Notes: a model not told the origin generated them from the sequence alone. A stretch of 52,467 bases of DNA from an uncultured Bacteroidales bacterium (GCA_902798615.1 CADBXL010000019.1:78239-130705); one strand, 5' to 3'; positions 1 through 7,335 are shown, numbered from the stretch's first letter. Made by a program: numbers and translations.

Positions 1-103
1 CTAACGGACTGCCCTATTAGGTATCGCTCCTTCAGAGCTCTTTCAACCACATGATAGTCAACAATATACAACTGAATAAATTCGTCGAACTCACGTTAAT
101 TTA
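1..103. repeat. Right end of an inverted-repeat element cut by the window edge
   Basis: The stretch ends at 84-101 with TCGAACTCACGTTAATTT, the terminal sequence also seen at 2252-2270 and 3025-3042. Its interior shares blocks with the element at 2771-3044: GATAGTCAACAATATAC, and ACGGACTGCCCTATTAGGT in the opposite orientation. The left end lies outside the window. A 73-residue ORF across this stretch is repeat-derived and is not called. Confidence 0.6.
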
Positions 104-293
104 CTGGTTTAATTTTCTTGGAATTTACTTTCTACATCAGGGCGTAAGCCCTGTTTCTTATTGGATTAAGATTGTGCAGATTGGTAATTATTGTCAGTTA
201 AAGCACCAGAGGTGCGTCAATATTGAAATTTGTCTAAAGAAAAACTTTTTTGTTTTTTTCCATGAATCATAGCATAATAACAAATATTTTTTC

Positions 294-302
294 TATCTTT
301 GC
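294..302 (+). promoter_or_regulatory. -7 element of the DUF853 gene promoter
   Basis: TATCTTTGC fits the Bacteroidetes -7 consensus TAnnTTTG. It lies 36 bases before the start codon at 338. No clear -33 TTTG is visible at the usual spacing. The following ACTCAG also follows the -7 box near 51293. Confidence 0.6.
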
Positions 303-337
303 ACTCAGAAATCTAAATTCTAAACAATAAAAATACT

Positions 338-1927
338 ATGTACGATAAAGAACGGGGACTATACATAGCCCATTGCGCCAATGGAGCGCTCTCTATTACT
401 GGTAAGATGGCTAACCGCCACGGACTTATTGCCGGTGCTACTGGTACTGGTAAAACCGTTACGCTTCAAGTGATGGCTGAAACCTTCTGTCAGGCTGGTG
501 TGCCTTGCTTCATGGCTGATATGAAGGGCGACCTATCTGGTATTTCTCAGGTAGGAAAGATGAGCGGATTCATAGAGAAACGTATGCCGGAATTCGGTAT
601 TGAGAATCCTGATTTCCAAAGCTGTCCTGTCCATTTCTTCGATGTCTTTGGCGAACAGGGGCATCCTATGCGTGCTACTATCTCGCAGATGGGACCACAG
701 CTGCTCAGTCGATTGATGCAGCTTAACGAGACACAGGATGGTGTGCTGAACATCGTGTTCCGTATTGCCGATGAGCGCGGACTTCTCCTTATTGACCTGA
801 AGGATCTGCGCTCTATGCTCGACTGGGTTTCTCAGCACGCCAAGGAATATACCACTAAATACGGCAATATCTCCACACCTACTATCGGTGCTATCCAACG
901 TGCCCTCTTGCAATTGGAGAACCAGGGTGCTGATAAGTTCTTTGGAGAGCCTTCTTTCGATATCTACGACCTTATGCAGACCGAGGACGGAAAGGGAGTT
1001 ATGAACGTATTGGCTGCCGACAAACTGATGATGCAGCCAAAGCTCTATTCTACCTTCCTGTTATGGCTCTTGAGCGAGCTCTACTCAACCCTTCCAGAAG
1101 TAGGCGACCAGCCTCTGCCAAAACTCGTATTCTTCTTCGACGAGGCACACATGCTCTTCGACGGCACCTCAAAGGCTCTCTTGGATAAGATTGAGCAGGT
1201 TATCCGACTCATCCGTTCAAAGGGCGTGGGAATATACTTCATCACCCAGAGTCCTACGGATATTCCAGAAAACATTCTTGGTCAGCTTGGCAACCGCGTA
1301 CAGCATGCTTTGCGTGCCTATACCCCTAAGGATCAGAAGGCTGTGAAGACGGCTGCCGATACCTTCCGCGCTAATCCTGACTTCAAGACCGATGAGGCTA
1401 TCATGAATCTCGAAACTGGTGAGGCTTTGGTTTCTTTCCTCGACGAGAAGGGTGCCCCAAGCATGGTGGAGAGAGCAAAGATCCTGTTCCCGCTTTCACA
1501 GATTGGTGCTGTAACAGAAGGCCAACGTCTTGACATTATCAAGATGAGTCGCATCTATGGCAAGTACGACAAGCCGATAGACCGTGAGAGTGCCTTCGAA
1601 GTGCTTATGGCTGAGGCTGAACAGCAGTTAGCCGAGCAGCAGGAAGAGGCGGCTGCTAATGAGGAGGCTAAAACAGCCGGAAAAACCGCCAAGGAAGAGA
1701 AGAAAAAGCCTGGCATGATGTCTAAGGTGCTCAAGGCTGTTTTAACGGCTATAACCTCTACTTTTGCCGCTATTCTCGGCACTTACGTTAGCGACAAGGT
1801 GACGGGCAAGAAAACCAAGTCGAGAACCTCTACAACTGGTCGTGTAGCCAAGAACGCCACAAGTGCTGCTACCCGCACCATTACAAAGGAACTCACCCGC
1901 GATATCTTAGGCAATCTTGTCAAGTAA
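338..1927 (+). CDS. HerA-like P-loop ATPase of the DUF853 (YjgR) family
   Basis: A 529-residue cytoplasmic ATPase. GATGTGKT near residues 33-40 is the Walker A motif, and a hydrophobic stretch ending FFFDEAHML near residues 262-272 is the Walker B motif. The MADMKGDLSGI segment after Walker A is typical of DUF853, a family of HerA/FtsK-type ATPases often annotated as putative DNA-translocating helicases; the substrate is unknown. The last ~90 residues are a charged E/A/K linker, a short hydrophobic stretch (AVLTAITSTFAAILGTYVS) and a basic tail, as in other members. Length is normal. The gene stands alone, with an inverted-repeat element on each side. Family is well supported; biological role is not known. 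Confidence 0.9.
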   Translation: MYDKERGLYIAHCANGALSITGKMANRHGLIAGATGTGKTVTLQVMAETFCQAGVPCFMADMKGDLSGISQVGKMSGFIEKRMPEFGIENPDFQSCPVHFFDVFGEQGHPMRATISQMGPQLLSRLMQLNETQDGVLNIVFRIADERGLLLIDLKDLRSMLDWVSQHAKEYTTKYGNISTPTIGAIQRALLQLENQGADKFFGEPSFDIYDLMQTEDGKGVMNVLAADKLMMQPKLYSTFLLWLLSELYSTLPEVGDQPLPKLVFFFDEAHMLFDGTSKALLDKIEQVIRLIRSKGVGIYFITQSPTDIPENILGQLGNRVQHALRAYTPKDQKAVKTAADTFRANPDFKTDEAIMNLETGEALVSFLDEKGAPSMVERAKILFPLSQIGAVTEGQRLDIIKMSRIYGKYDKPIDRESAFEVLMAEAEQQLAEQQEEAAANEEAKTAGKTAKEEKKKPGMMSKVLKAVLTAITSTFAAILGTYVSDKVTGKKTKSRTSTTGRVAKNATSAATRTITKELTRDILGNLVK

Positions 1928-2073
1928 TTATCCTGAGGTTTTTATCTTGATTTTTATCTCGAATTTTTATTTTTTATCCCGAGTATTTCGAATTGTTCGA
2001 ATTATTCGGGATAAATTATTATTGGTGTCCTGTAAAAACAAAAACCAGAAAAAAGCCAATCAATTAACAATTA

Positions 2074-2270
2074 ATAATTAACGTGAGTTCGATGACTTGC
2101 TTCAGCTTGTTGAGCCTTGCGAAAAATTGTTTTGTCGGCTTGCGCCCTGAAAGGGCAAAGTTTGCTCTTAGCCCAGGGCAACGCCAATGTACCTAGGGCG
2201 ATGCCCTAGGCTATTAGCTTGTTAGCCTTGCAGGCTGTTTCAGCAATTTGGTCGAACTCACGTTAATTAA
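2074..2270. repeat. Inverted-repeat (MITE-like) element, ~197 bp
   Basis: Bounded by AATTAACGTGAGTTCGA on the left (from about 2076) and its reverse complement TCGAACTCACGTTAATT on the right (2252-2268). The left end continues into GACTTGCTTCAGCTTG, which is found as its reverse complement at the right end of the element at 2771-3044. The interior has small palindromes (GCCCTGAAAGGGC; CCTAGGGCGATGCCCTAGG). No ORF. It probably moves or spreads passively; no transposase is visible in the window. Confidence 0.65.
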
Positions 2271-2356
2271 CACTTGCGAAGCTTGATGAGCTTGCGAAGA
2301 ACTGCGAAGTTGGTGAACTTGCGAACAATTAACATGCGGCTTTTTCCTGTTTTTTA

Positions 2357-2478
2357 CCTTAATGTCTTGCCGTAGGTCTGATATGTGTATTTATTTTATC
2401 GGGAAGCCCCAAGGCTTACCAGAAAAATAAATACGCATAGCAGCAAGAGGCGAGGAACGAGACTCTAAGACATTAAGG
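2357..2478. other. Long three-tier stem-loop, possible structured RNA or palindromic element
   Basis: Nested pairing is visible by eye: CCTTAATGTCTT (2357-2368) with AAGACATTAAGG (2467-2478); ATGTGTATTTATTTT (2383-2397) with AAAATAAATACGCAT (2424-2438, one G-T pair); and GGGAAGCC (2401-2408) with GGCTTACC at the tip. An asymmetric internal loop lies between the outer and middle stems. It is followed by GGTTTTTATTGTTTTT, so it could act as a terminator on the plus strand. No promoter or ORF was recognised. A 6S-like RNA or a palindromic mobile element are both possible. Confidence 0.5.
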
Positions 2479-2562
2479 GGTTTTTATTGTTTTTGTCTTA
2501 TTTATAGGCTCATCAAGCTAAAGCAAGTCTCTAATTCTTAATAAAAATTTTCGCGATTTATT

Positions 2563-2590
2563 TCAGATAAATCAGATAAATCCGTTTCCC
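2563..2590. repeat. 28-bp dispersed repeat, copy 1
   Basis: Identical over 28 bases to 5950-5977. It contains the doubled 9-mer CAGATAAAT followed by CCGTTTCC. Both copies lie in gene-free stretches near sequences resembling CGTGTTTTCCGTGTT. Confidence 0.6.
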
Positions 2591-2620
2591 TTTTTTCATC
2601 GAAATCACGTTAAATATGTG

Positions 2621-2734
2621 CCTCCGTTGTAGGTCCGTTGTAAGTCCGTTCCAGGTCCGTTTCAGGTCCGTTCCTTAGAATGGGAGGAAAATGGGACTTA
2701 CATAGGATTTGGTAGGGACTTGCATAGGACTTGC
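2621..2734. repeat. 11-bp-period array with dyad arrangement (five plus five units)
   Basis: TCCGTT recurs at 2623, 2634, 2645, 2656 and 2667, exactly 11 bp apart. After a short centre, GGA recurs at 2683, 2694, 2705, 2716 and 2727, again every 11 bp. The right-hand units therefore carry the complementary core. Flanking letters drift, so the period is conserved better than the sequence. It lies between the convergent DUF853 and fimbrillin-type genes. Five other arrays of the same period exist in the window. Confidence 0.8.
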
Positions 2735-2770
2735 CAGTTACCTTCTATAAGCGCAGCCAGCTGCCATATA

Positions 2771-3044
2771 ATAATTTAACGTCAGTTCGACGAATTCAAG
2801 ACTGCGAGGGCTGAAAGCCCGACACCTAATAGGGCAGTCCGTAAGGGCTGTTATTTTATAATAGATGCGTGATTAAAGGAGCGCTGTAAGTGCGACACCT
2901 GAAGACTTTAGGTGTCGGTCCTTCAGACCTCATACCCCCTATATCGACAAATATGACAGATGATAGTCAACAATATACGTGTAGGGAAATTATTCGCTTT
3001 GGCTCATCAAGCTGAAGCAAGTCATCGAACTCACGTTAATTTAA
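2771..3044. repeat. Inverted-repeat (MITE-like) element, ~274 bp
   Basis: Left end TTTAACGTCAGTTCGACGA (from 2775), right end TCGAACTCACGTTAATTT (3025-3042). The right end with its inner flank is, in reverse complement, nearly identical to the left end of the element at 2074. The interior has hairpins GGGCTGAAAGCCC and CGACACCTGAAGACTTTAGGTGTCG and shares blocks with the element at the left window edge. No gene. Confidence 0.65.
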
Positions 3045-3366
3045 CTTTCGCAAGTTCGTTATTGTCTGGAAGACAAAACTATGCGTAACCGTGGGCATAC
3101 TCGACAAAGGAGAGGATGCCTACGGATAGCGAATCATCATCTACAATATCAGCCTGGAAGGCTGTACCTGATTAGTGATGTACTGCCCTCCAGGCAGTTA
3201 GATGGGGCTGGCATTATATCCCCGCACATCCTCGTTTCACTCATATGTACGGGGTTACTAATGGTGTTGCCTTCCAGGCAATTCCATATTTGCGAAAGTC
3301 GAATAATAATTTTTCGTTTCTTTCGTGTTTTCCGTGTTAATAGTTTTTTTCGCGAGAGATTTGCGA

Positions 3367-3537
3367 GGGGGGGGTGCACTCTGCCATTATTTTAGGCGTA
3401 ACATACTGAAAATCAAACAATAATGATGAGTGTACCCCCCCTTAAAAAGGAGGTGTTTTTTAGGGGGAGGTGCACGCTTTGTAAAATGTTGATAATCAAT
3501 ACCTAAAAGCTGAAAAATCGCGAAAGTGTACCCCCCC
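3367..3537. repeat. Two tandem elements with poly-G/poly-C inverted ends
   Basis: GGGGGGGGTGCACT (3367-3380) faces GTGTACCCCCCC (3430-3441), and GGGGGAGGTGCAC (3463-3475) faces GTGTACCCCCCC (3526-3537). Each pair encloses about 50 bases, and both interiors hold similar words (AAAATCAAACAATAAT; GATAATCAATACC). This is a repeated unit with inverted ends, downstream of the fimbrillin-type gene. Nothing suggests coding. Confidence 0.55.
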
Positions 3538-3617
3538 TCTACAAACTCTTTGAAAATTTTTTATTCTCGCGGATTTTTTCTCTTCTATAAACCCCTATTG
3601 CCATATAGCGAAAGGGC

Positions 3618-3651
3618 AAAAAAATCTCCCTACCCGATGAAGAGTAGGGAG
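3618..3651 (-). terminator. Intrinsic terminator of the fimbrillin-type gene
   Basis: Read on the minus strand, CTCCCTAC pairs with GTAGGGAG (8 bp, 10-base loop) and runs directly into seven T. It begins about 25 bases after the stop codon at 3676. Confidence 0.8.
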
Positions 3652-3675
3652 AGAAATGGTTATTCTTTTATTTCG

Positions 3676-5349
3676 TTATTTTATTGGAGCGATTTTAATG
3701 TTTGTAGCAACTGGGCGGATTGCACGACCAGTATAAGCATCATCTACCCATGCGTTGCTACCACCACCAGCATTGACTTGTTCTGGAACTTTTTTGCCGT
3801 TTACAGTTTTCTCTTCCGTTTCAAGGCAATATGAACTTGCCCAATCTAATGGATTAAAATTTGCTCCTTGATCCTGAGCGGTGCGACTCCAATATGACAT
3901 ATGCGTATGTTCATTTTTTAAAACACTACCACCCATATAGTGACCAGTATAAGGCATCGTTATTGTTCTTCCCGTACCTGTTGGCGCAGTAAATATCGCA
4001 TATCCTTTTGTTTCGAATCCCAGCAGATTTCTTGATATAAAAGACTGCTTGTAGTCATTAGAGAAATGATTGTAGAACTCATATAGCTGAGCATAAATAG
4101 GCATACAATACTTCTGATTGAAAGAAGCATAAGAATAAGCTGGGTCATAAGCATTTTTAAGTGTGTATTCATCCAGTTCTGGCTTGCTTCCTGCATATCC
4201 TCCTATCGTATAAACACTTTTTTTGCCAAAAGAGAAATAGCCTCCGTAATCTGTTTCCGAGCTAGTAAAACCAAGTATCACAGGGTCGGATAGCAAACCG
4301 TTCTTAGAATTCAGATTCTTTTTAGCCCAAAGTGTTCCTGAAGGGAGGTCAAGGTCAACAACGTCATTTCCTAATGCTGTCAATCCGGAATTTTGTAGAG
4401 TCGTTGCAGATGTACAGTCGTATGAACCAAGATTATACATCTCGTTTCTAGCAAATGCCGTTCTCGAAGTATTTACGCGCTGATAGACCTTTTCATCCTT
4501 ATCCTCAAGAATAAGGGTGAAGCCGTTGATTGCAGCAGGCAATACAACCATATAGAATGTACCGTTGCCTAAAGGGGTTTTTGCCTTACCATTATCACCA
4601 GCAGCACGCAATTCTACGTATGTATTCTTTGTTCCTGTTGCAGTTGTGGTTGCTGTACCATCAGAACCGATTGTAGCGGTAAAACCACCTGCGATATTTG
4701 TGTAATTGAATTGCTGGTCATACAGATTTGTAAGGGTTGGGTTTGCCACCACCTTTATTCTGCTTATGGTCGTGTTGTTTGTAAGCGTAATCTTCAAGAG
4801 TGCGCATACATTCTTGAAGTTAAAGGTAGAGTTTGTTGAATACGCAGTCATGTAATGCAAGGTCTGGGGATATGTTCCGTTGGTTGGAGTCTGAACGGTT
4901 GGGATATTTCCTGTCATCACCTCGTTATCAGTATCGAAACTGCTTGAAGGATAGTAAGCATAGAACTGATCATTATCACTTCCGTTAGCCTTTATCTTAT
5001 CTCCTGAGAAATTCTCCTCTTTGCCATAATTTGGGCCATCTGCTGGTTCTTCAATAGTAAATTCGCCTTCTGCTGGGTGTTCCTCATCTACATCTGCTTT
5101 ATTCAGAATGTAAATCTTGTCATTAGCAGCCCAGATTGTGTTATTACCGTTGAAATCAGTACGGGTAGCTTTGCTGTTGGAGCCGCTACCGTCGTCCATA
5201 GTTGCGCGGAAAGTCATCGTCTTGTTTGTGACGGGCTTTTCCTGACTGTTGGAGTTATTATCTGCAATATCATCATCTGAAGAACATGCAGATAATGATA
5301 ATGCGAAGACTGCAAGGGCAGTCTTTATACAAATGTTATAATTCTTCAT
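3676..5349 (-). CDS. Fimbrillin-like (Mfa-like) lipoprotein with C-terminal Fib_succ_major-type domain
   Basis: A 557-residue surface lipoprotein. A signal peptide ends in the lipobox LSAC (Cys 22), followed by an acidic, Asn/Ser-rich spacer. Residues ~45-320 (KTMTFRATMDDG onward) read like the N-terminal domain of the Bacteroidales fimbrillin/Mfa-like superfamily. Residues ~335-550 carry VDLDLPSGTLWAKKN, YWSRT and GRAIRPV, the hallmarks of the Fib_succ_major paralogous domain. The start at 5349 gives a clean signal peptide; an in-frame ATG eight codons upstream would add MAIKKLLF and is less likely. A 51-residue ORF ends 14 bases upstream on the same strand, so the two are probably cotranscribed. 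It may be an adhesin subunit or tip protein; partner fimbrial genes are absent here. Confidence 0.75.
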   Translation of the reverse strand: MKNYNICIKTALAVFALSLSACSSDDDIADNNSNSQEKPVTNKTMTFRATMDDGSGSNSKATRTDFNGNNTIWAANDKIYILNKADVDEEHPAEGEFTIEEPADGPNYGKEENFSGDKIKANGSDNDQFYAYYPSSSFDTDNEVMTGNIPTVQTPTNGTYPQTLHYMTAYSTNSTFNFKNVCALLKITLTNNTTISRIKVVANPTLTNLYDQQFNYTNIAGGFTATIGSDGTATTTATGTKNTYVELRAAGDNGKAKTPLGNGTFYMVVLPAAINGFTLILEDKDEKVYQRVNTSRTAFARNEMYNLGSYDCTSATTLQNSGLTALGNDVVDLDLPSGTLWAKKNLNSKNGLLSDPVILGFTSSETDYGGYFSFGKKSVYTIGGYAGSKPELDEYTLKNAYDPAYSYASFNQKYCMPIYAQLYEFYNHFSNDYKQSFISRNLLGFETKGYAIFTAPTGTGRTITMPYTGHYMGGSVLKNEHTHMSYWSRTAQDQGANFNPLDWASSYCLETEEKTVNGKKVPEQVNAGGGSNAWVDDAYTGRAIRPVATNIKIAPIK

Positions 5350-5363
5350 AAACAACAATTTTT

Positions 5364-5519
5364 TTATTGCCAAGCATCTACTTCTGTAAAATCCTCTACG
5401 CCGCCAGGTTTCTGGTTTGAGTTGTTTGTGTCGGCCTCGCCTAAAGAAGCAGCCATAATCCGTCCTGTCTTCAATTCATGAAGTCTCATTTCTGGGACAA
5501 AATAATTTTTCTTTTTCAT
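5364..5519 (-). CDS. Small 51-residue protein upstream of the fimbrillin-type gene
   Basis: Reads MKKKNYFVPEMRLHELKTG, then RIMAAS and an acidic, Asn-rich tail ending TEVDAWQ. It resembles short Bacteroidales proteins with an N-terminal MKKxYxxP pattern and a small-residue AAS segment near residue 25, a group of unknown function. It has no signal peptide or Cys. The gene lies just upstream of the lipoprotein gene and behind a -7 box near 5604, so it is probably the first gene of that operon. A similar peptide (30291-30482) precedes the other very large secreted protein. Length, composition and position support a real gene; function is unknown. Confidence 0.6.
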   Translation of the reverse strand: MKKKNYFVPEMRLHELKTGRIMAASLGEADTNNSNQKPGGVEDFTEVDAWQ

Positions 5520-5603
5520 AAGCGTAAAACTTTTAAGTGTATTAATTTATGATTTATTAATTTCAGAGTATAGAAAACTTATTTTTAAAAATCGGTTTTC
5601 TGA

Positions 5604-5637
5604 GTGTAAAGTTATATATATTTGGAAATGTATGCAA
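5604..5637 (-). promoter_or_regulatory. Probable promoter of the small-peptide/fimbrillin-type operon
   Basis: On the minus strand TAACTTTAC (-7-like, from 5614 down) is preceded by TTGC about 19 bases upstream, near the -33/-7 arrangement of Bacteroidetes. The match to TAnnTTTG is imperfect (A for G). Confidence 0.45.
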
Positions 5638-5836
5638 GAAAAAATATGAAAAATTGTTTTTTTTTGTGTAAAATTATGATAAATATCTATGAATTATGCT
5701 ATTTTTCGTGTAAAATAGCACTAATTTCTAAGTTTTTGTGTTTTTCTTTGAAAACTGAAAGTAGGGGAGATACGGAAGATGCTCGCTTGCGCGAGGGTGA
5801 GTTTTGGAAAGAAATTAACTCAGAAGACATATTTAT

Positions 5837-6018
5837 TTGACCATGGAAAAGACGGAAAAACACGGAAATTAATTTTCTGGCTCAATTTACTTTCTAAAAA
5901 ACACTTAGCACCGTAAGGTGCAATTTCCGTTCCTTTCGTGTCTTCCGTGTTCAGATAAATCAGATAAATCCGTTTCCTTTTTCTTTTGACCATGGAAAAG
6001 TCGGAAAAACACGGAAAT
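5837..6018. repeat. Duplicated ACACGGAA-type intergenic repeat
   Basis: TTGACCATGGAAAAG followed by CGGAAAAACACGGAAAT occurs at 5837-5869 and again at 5986-6018 with one base changed. Between them, CTTTCGTGTCTTCCGTGTT (5935-5950 region) carries the complement of the same words, and a copy of the 28-bp dispersed repeat lies at 5950-5977. A similar CGTGTTTTCCGTGTT is at 3320. The ~775-base gap 5520-6294 is otherwise AT-rich, and I see no gene in it. Confidence 0.55.
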
Positions 6019-6069
6019 ACTCGCTTCTGCTCTTAATGTCTCTTGTTTTTTCGAAGTAGGGTAGTAGCA

Positions 6070-6121
6070 GCTCCAATTCAAGTCCAATTCAGCTCCAATC
6101 CAAGTCCAATTGGGAATTGGA
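6070..6121. repeat. 11-bp-period array, CCAATT type
   Basis: TCC recurs at 6072, 6083, 6094 and 6105, 11 bp apart, each followed by AAT. The array closes with the complementary AATTGGA at 6115-6121. Same period as the arrays at 2621, 15616, 26186, 29512 and 36609, but a different core. Confidence 0.75.
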
Positions 6122-6194
6122 AATATATTGTCTTTGCTTTGTCTTTACATTTATCATCCTTATGCTTAGATTCTGCGTTATTTATCATCAAACA

Positions 6195-6227
6195 AAATAA
6201 GTGAAGAGGTTCACTCTTCACTTATTT
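6195..6227 (-). terminator. Intrinsic terminator after the antitoxin gene
   Basis: AAATAAGTGAAGAG (6195-6208) is perfectly complementary to 6214-6227 with a 5-base loop. On the minus strand it is followed by TTGTTTG. It lies 68 bases after the stop codon at 6295. Confidence 0.7.
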
Positions 6228-6294
6228 GTTATAGCTATTCGAGAATGTTATTTATTCATAAGTGGTTGTGCCCACTCTGGAATGTTGGATGTGG

Positions 6295-6600
6295 TTATTG
6301 TATAGTGTGAACGACATCTACTCGCATTCCTAGTGCATTTATAATTCGGAAGAAGGTTCCTACACTTGGATTAATAAGACCATTCTCAATACGAGAGATA
6401 TAAGACTTACTTAGAGAAAGGCGTTTTGCAAGCTCGGATTGTGTTATCTTTGCTTCTTTACGTGCTTCAAGTAGAATTTGGCTAGTGTAAAAATTCCATG
6501 CATCATCATCAAACTTTGCTCGCTCTTCTGTTCCAACTTTTCCATAAAGAGTGTCAAGTTCTGCACTTATATCATATATTTTGTTGTTTTTTGCTTGCAT
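6295..6600 (-). CDS. XRE-family HTH antitoxin (HigA type)
   Basis: 101 residues. The C-terminal half is a classic XRE helix-turn-helix (EARKEAKITQSELAKRLSLS, then SYISRIENG, residues ~46-74) followed by NPSVGTFFRIINALGM. The N-terminal ~40 residues are a charged region typical of HigA-like antitoxins encoded after a RelE/HigB-type toxin. Its start codon lies inside the 3' end of the toxin reading frame (29-base overlap), the usual toxin-first order. It should bind the toxin and repress the operon. The antitoxin is intact although its toxin frame is broken. Confidence 0.8.
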   Translation of the reverse strand: MQAKNNKIYDISAELDTLYGKVGTEERAKFDDDAWNFYTSQILLEARKEAKITQSELAKRLSLSKSYISRIENGLINPSVGTFFRIINALGMRVDVVHTIQ

Positions 6601-6914
6601 AATATTCTTCTTTTATTTTTAGTGCTTTGTTTATCTCAGATATTGGAGTTTTTTGAGTTTTCTTATGAAATCCATTGAACAATACTACTATCTGTCCATC
6701 ATCAAAGATGAAGAATAGTCTGTATATATTTCCATTCCAGGATATTCTCAACTCATATAGTCCTTCTCTTATTATTTTTTATGAATTTAACGGGCAATCG
6801 GTCTTCTGTCTGAAGTAATGAGAGTACATAGTGAACTTTCAATCGTTCCTTGTCATTCAATGACTTCATAAATTCATGATAGTAGTTGCCGAATGCAATA
6901 ATTTTTCTATTCAT
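6572..6914 (-). pseudogene. RelE/HigB-type toxin, frameshifted
   Basis: From ATG at 6914 the frame reads MNRKIIAFGNYYHEFMKSL and continues to LPVKFIKN, then hits a stop. After one extra base in a run of six A (T run 6775-6780 on the plus strand) it resumes in another frame as REGLYELRISWNGNIYRLFF and GFHKKTQKTP, ending at 6572. The two parts together give a ~113-residue Gp49-like HigB toxin (a ribosome-dependent mRNase family) with its typical ELRI and FxKKTxKTP signatures. A homopolymer length error in the read is possible; otherwise the toxin is dead. Confidence 0.75.
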
Positions 6915-6959
6915 GGTGCAAAGGTAATAAAAGTTTAATTATATTGCAACTTTTTCTTT

Positions 6960-7124
6960 CTATTTTTTCAGTATTGTATAAAAAACAAGTGTAAATATTG
7001 GTATATTAACGTGAACTCGACGACTTATTTCACCCGCCATCACGTCAGTCCATATTTTGTGGTATGGGCTTTTGGATGGTAGGGATTGTAGGAGGCAGTT
7101 TGTATCAAGAACGATGTAACGCAT
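6960..7124 (-). pseudogene. N-terminal remnant of a PIN-domain toxin
   Basis: The frame opens MRYIVLDTNCLLQSLPSKS and goes on to YHKIWTDVMAGEI, the start of a PIN-domain ribonuclease with the first acidic residue (D in LDTN). After about 36 residues homology stops at SRRVHVN, which is translated from the repeat end at 7003-7025, and the frame closes at 6960. A complete PIN protein is ~130-150 residues, so about three quarters is missing, including the remaining active-site acids. Its start overlaps the 3' end of the 76-residue gene by 20 bases. Confidence 0.65.
7003..7025. repeat. Solo end of the ATTAACGTGAGTTCGA element
   Basis: TATTAACGTGAACTCGACGACTT matches the element ends at 2076, 52371 and, inverted, 84, 2252 and 3025, with one base changed. 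No second end is nearby. It sits exactly at the break point of the PIN-domain remnant. Confidence 0.6.
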
Positions 7125-7335
7125 AGCGATAAGGAGTTCTCATCTTTGTATTGCCCCATTTTTCGATGGTGGTTTCTGATATCTCACCTTTATCCCACAT
7201 AGCATCTATCGCCTTTTGAGCTTTTTCTGCAAAATAGCGAGCGAGGTGGTTGCGGAAATCAAGATACTCTGCCTCAGTGTTTATTCCTTGAACAACATTG
7301 AGGGCATCCAGTCGTGCCATTTCGTTATAGCTCAT
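7105..7335 (-). CDS. Small protein, probable antitoxin partner of the PIN remnant
   Basis: 76 residues beginning MSYNEMARLDALNVVQGI, then AEYLDFRNHLARYFAEKAQ. It is helical, with no signal peptide. It resembles short Bacteroidales proteins encoded directly before a PIN-domain gene. Its last codons overlap the start of that frame by 20 bases, which suggests translational coupling and an antitoxin role. That role is inferred from context, as no DNA-binding motif is recognisable. Confidence 0.6.
   Translation of the reverse strand: MSYNEMARLDALNVVQGINTEAEYLDFRNHLARYFAEKAQKAIDAMWDKGEISETTIEKWGNTKMRTPYRYALHRS

Noticed and set aside
51-272. 73-codon frame at the left edge
   Set aside because: It is translated from an inverted-repeat element and low-complexity flank; composition and position do not support a gene.
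2621-2734. 11-bp arrays considered as a CRISPR
   Set aside because: Units are 11 bp with drifting sequence and no spacers of 25-40 bp; no cas genes in the window.
3081-3395. 104-codon frame in the 1928-3675 gap
   Set aside because: It lies over palindromic CTGGAAGGC/GCCTTCCAG repeats and the G-run element; no promoter and no recognisable protein features.
3526-3834. 102-codon plus-strand frame
   Set aside because: It overlaps the terminator and 3' end of the minus-strand fimbrillin-type gene; a shadow frame.
4003-4025. GTTTCGAATCCCAGC, like a tRNA T-arm
   Set aside because: It lies inside the fimbrillin-type coding sequence, and no acceptor, D or anticodon arm could be built around it.
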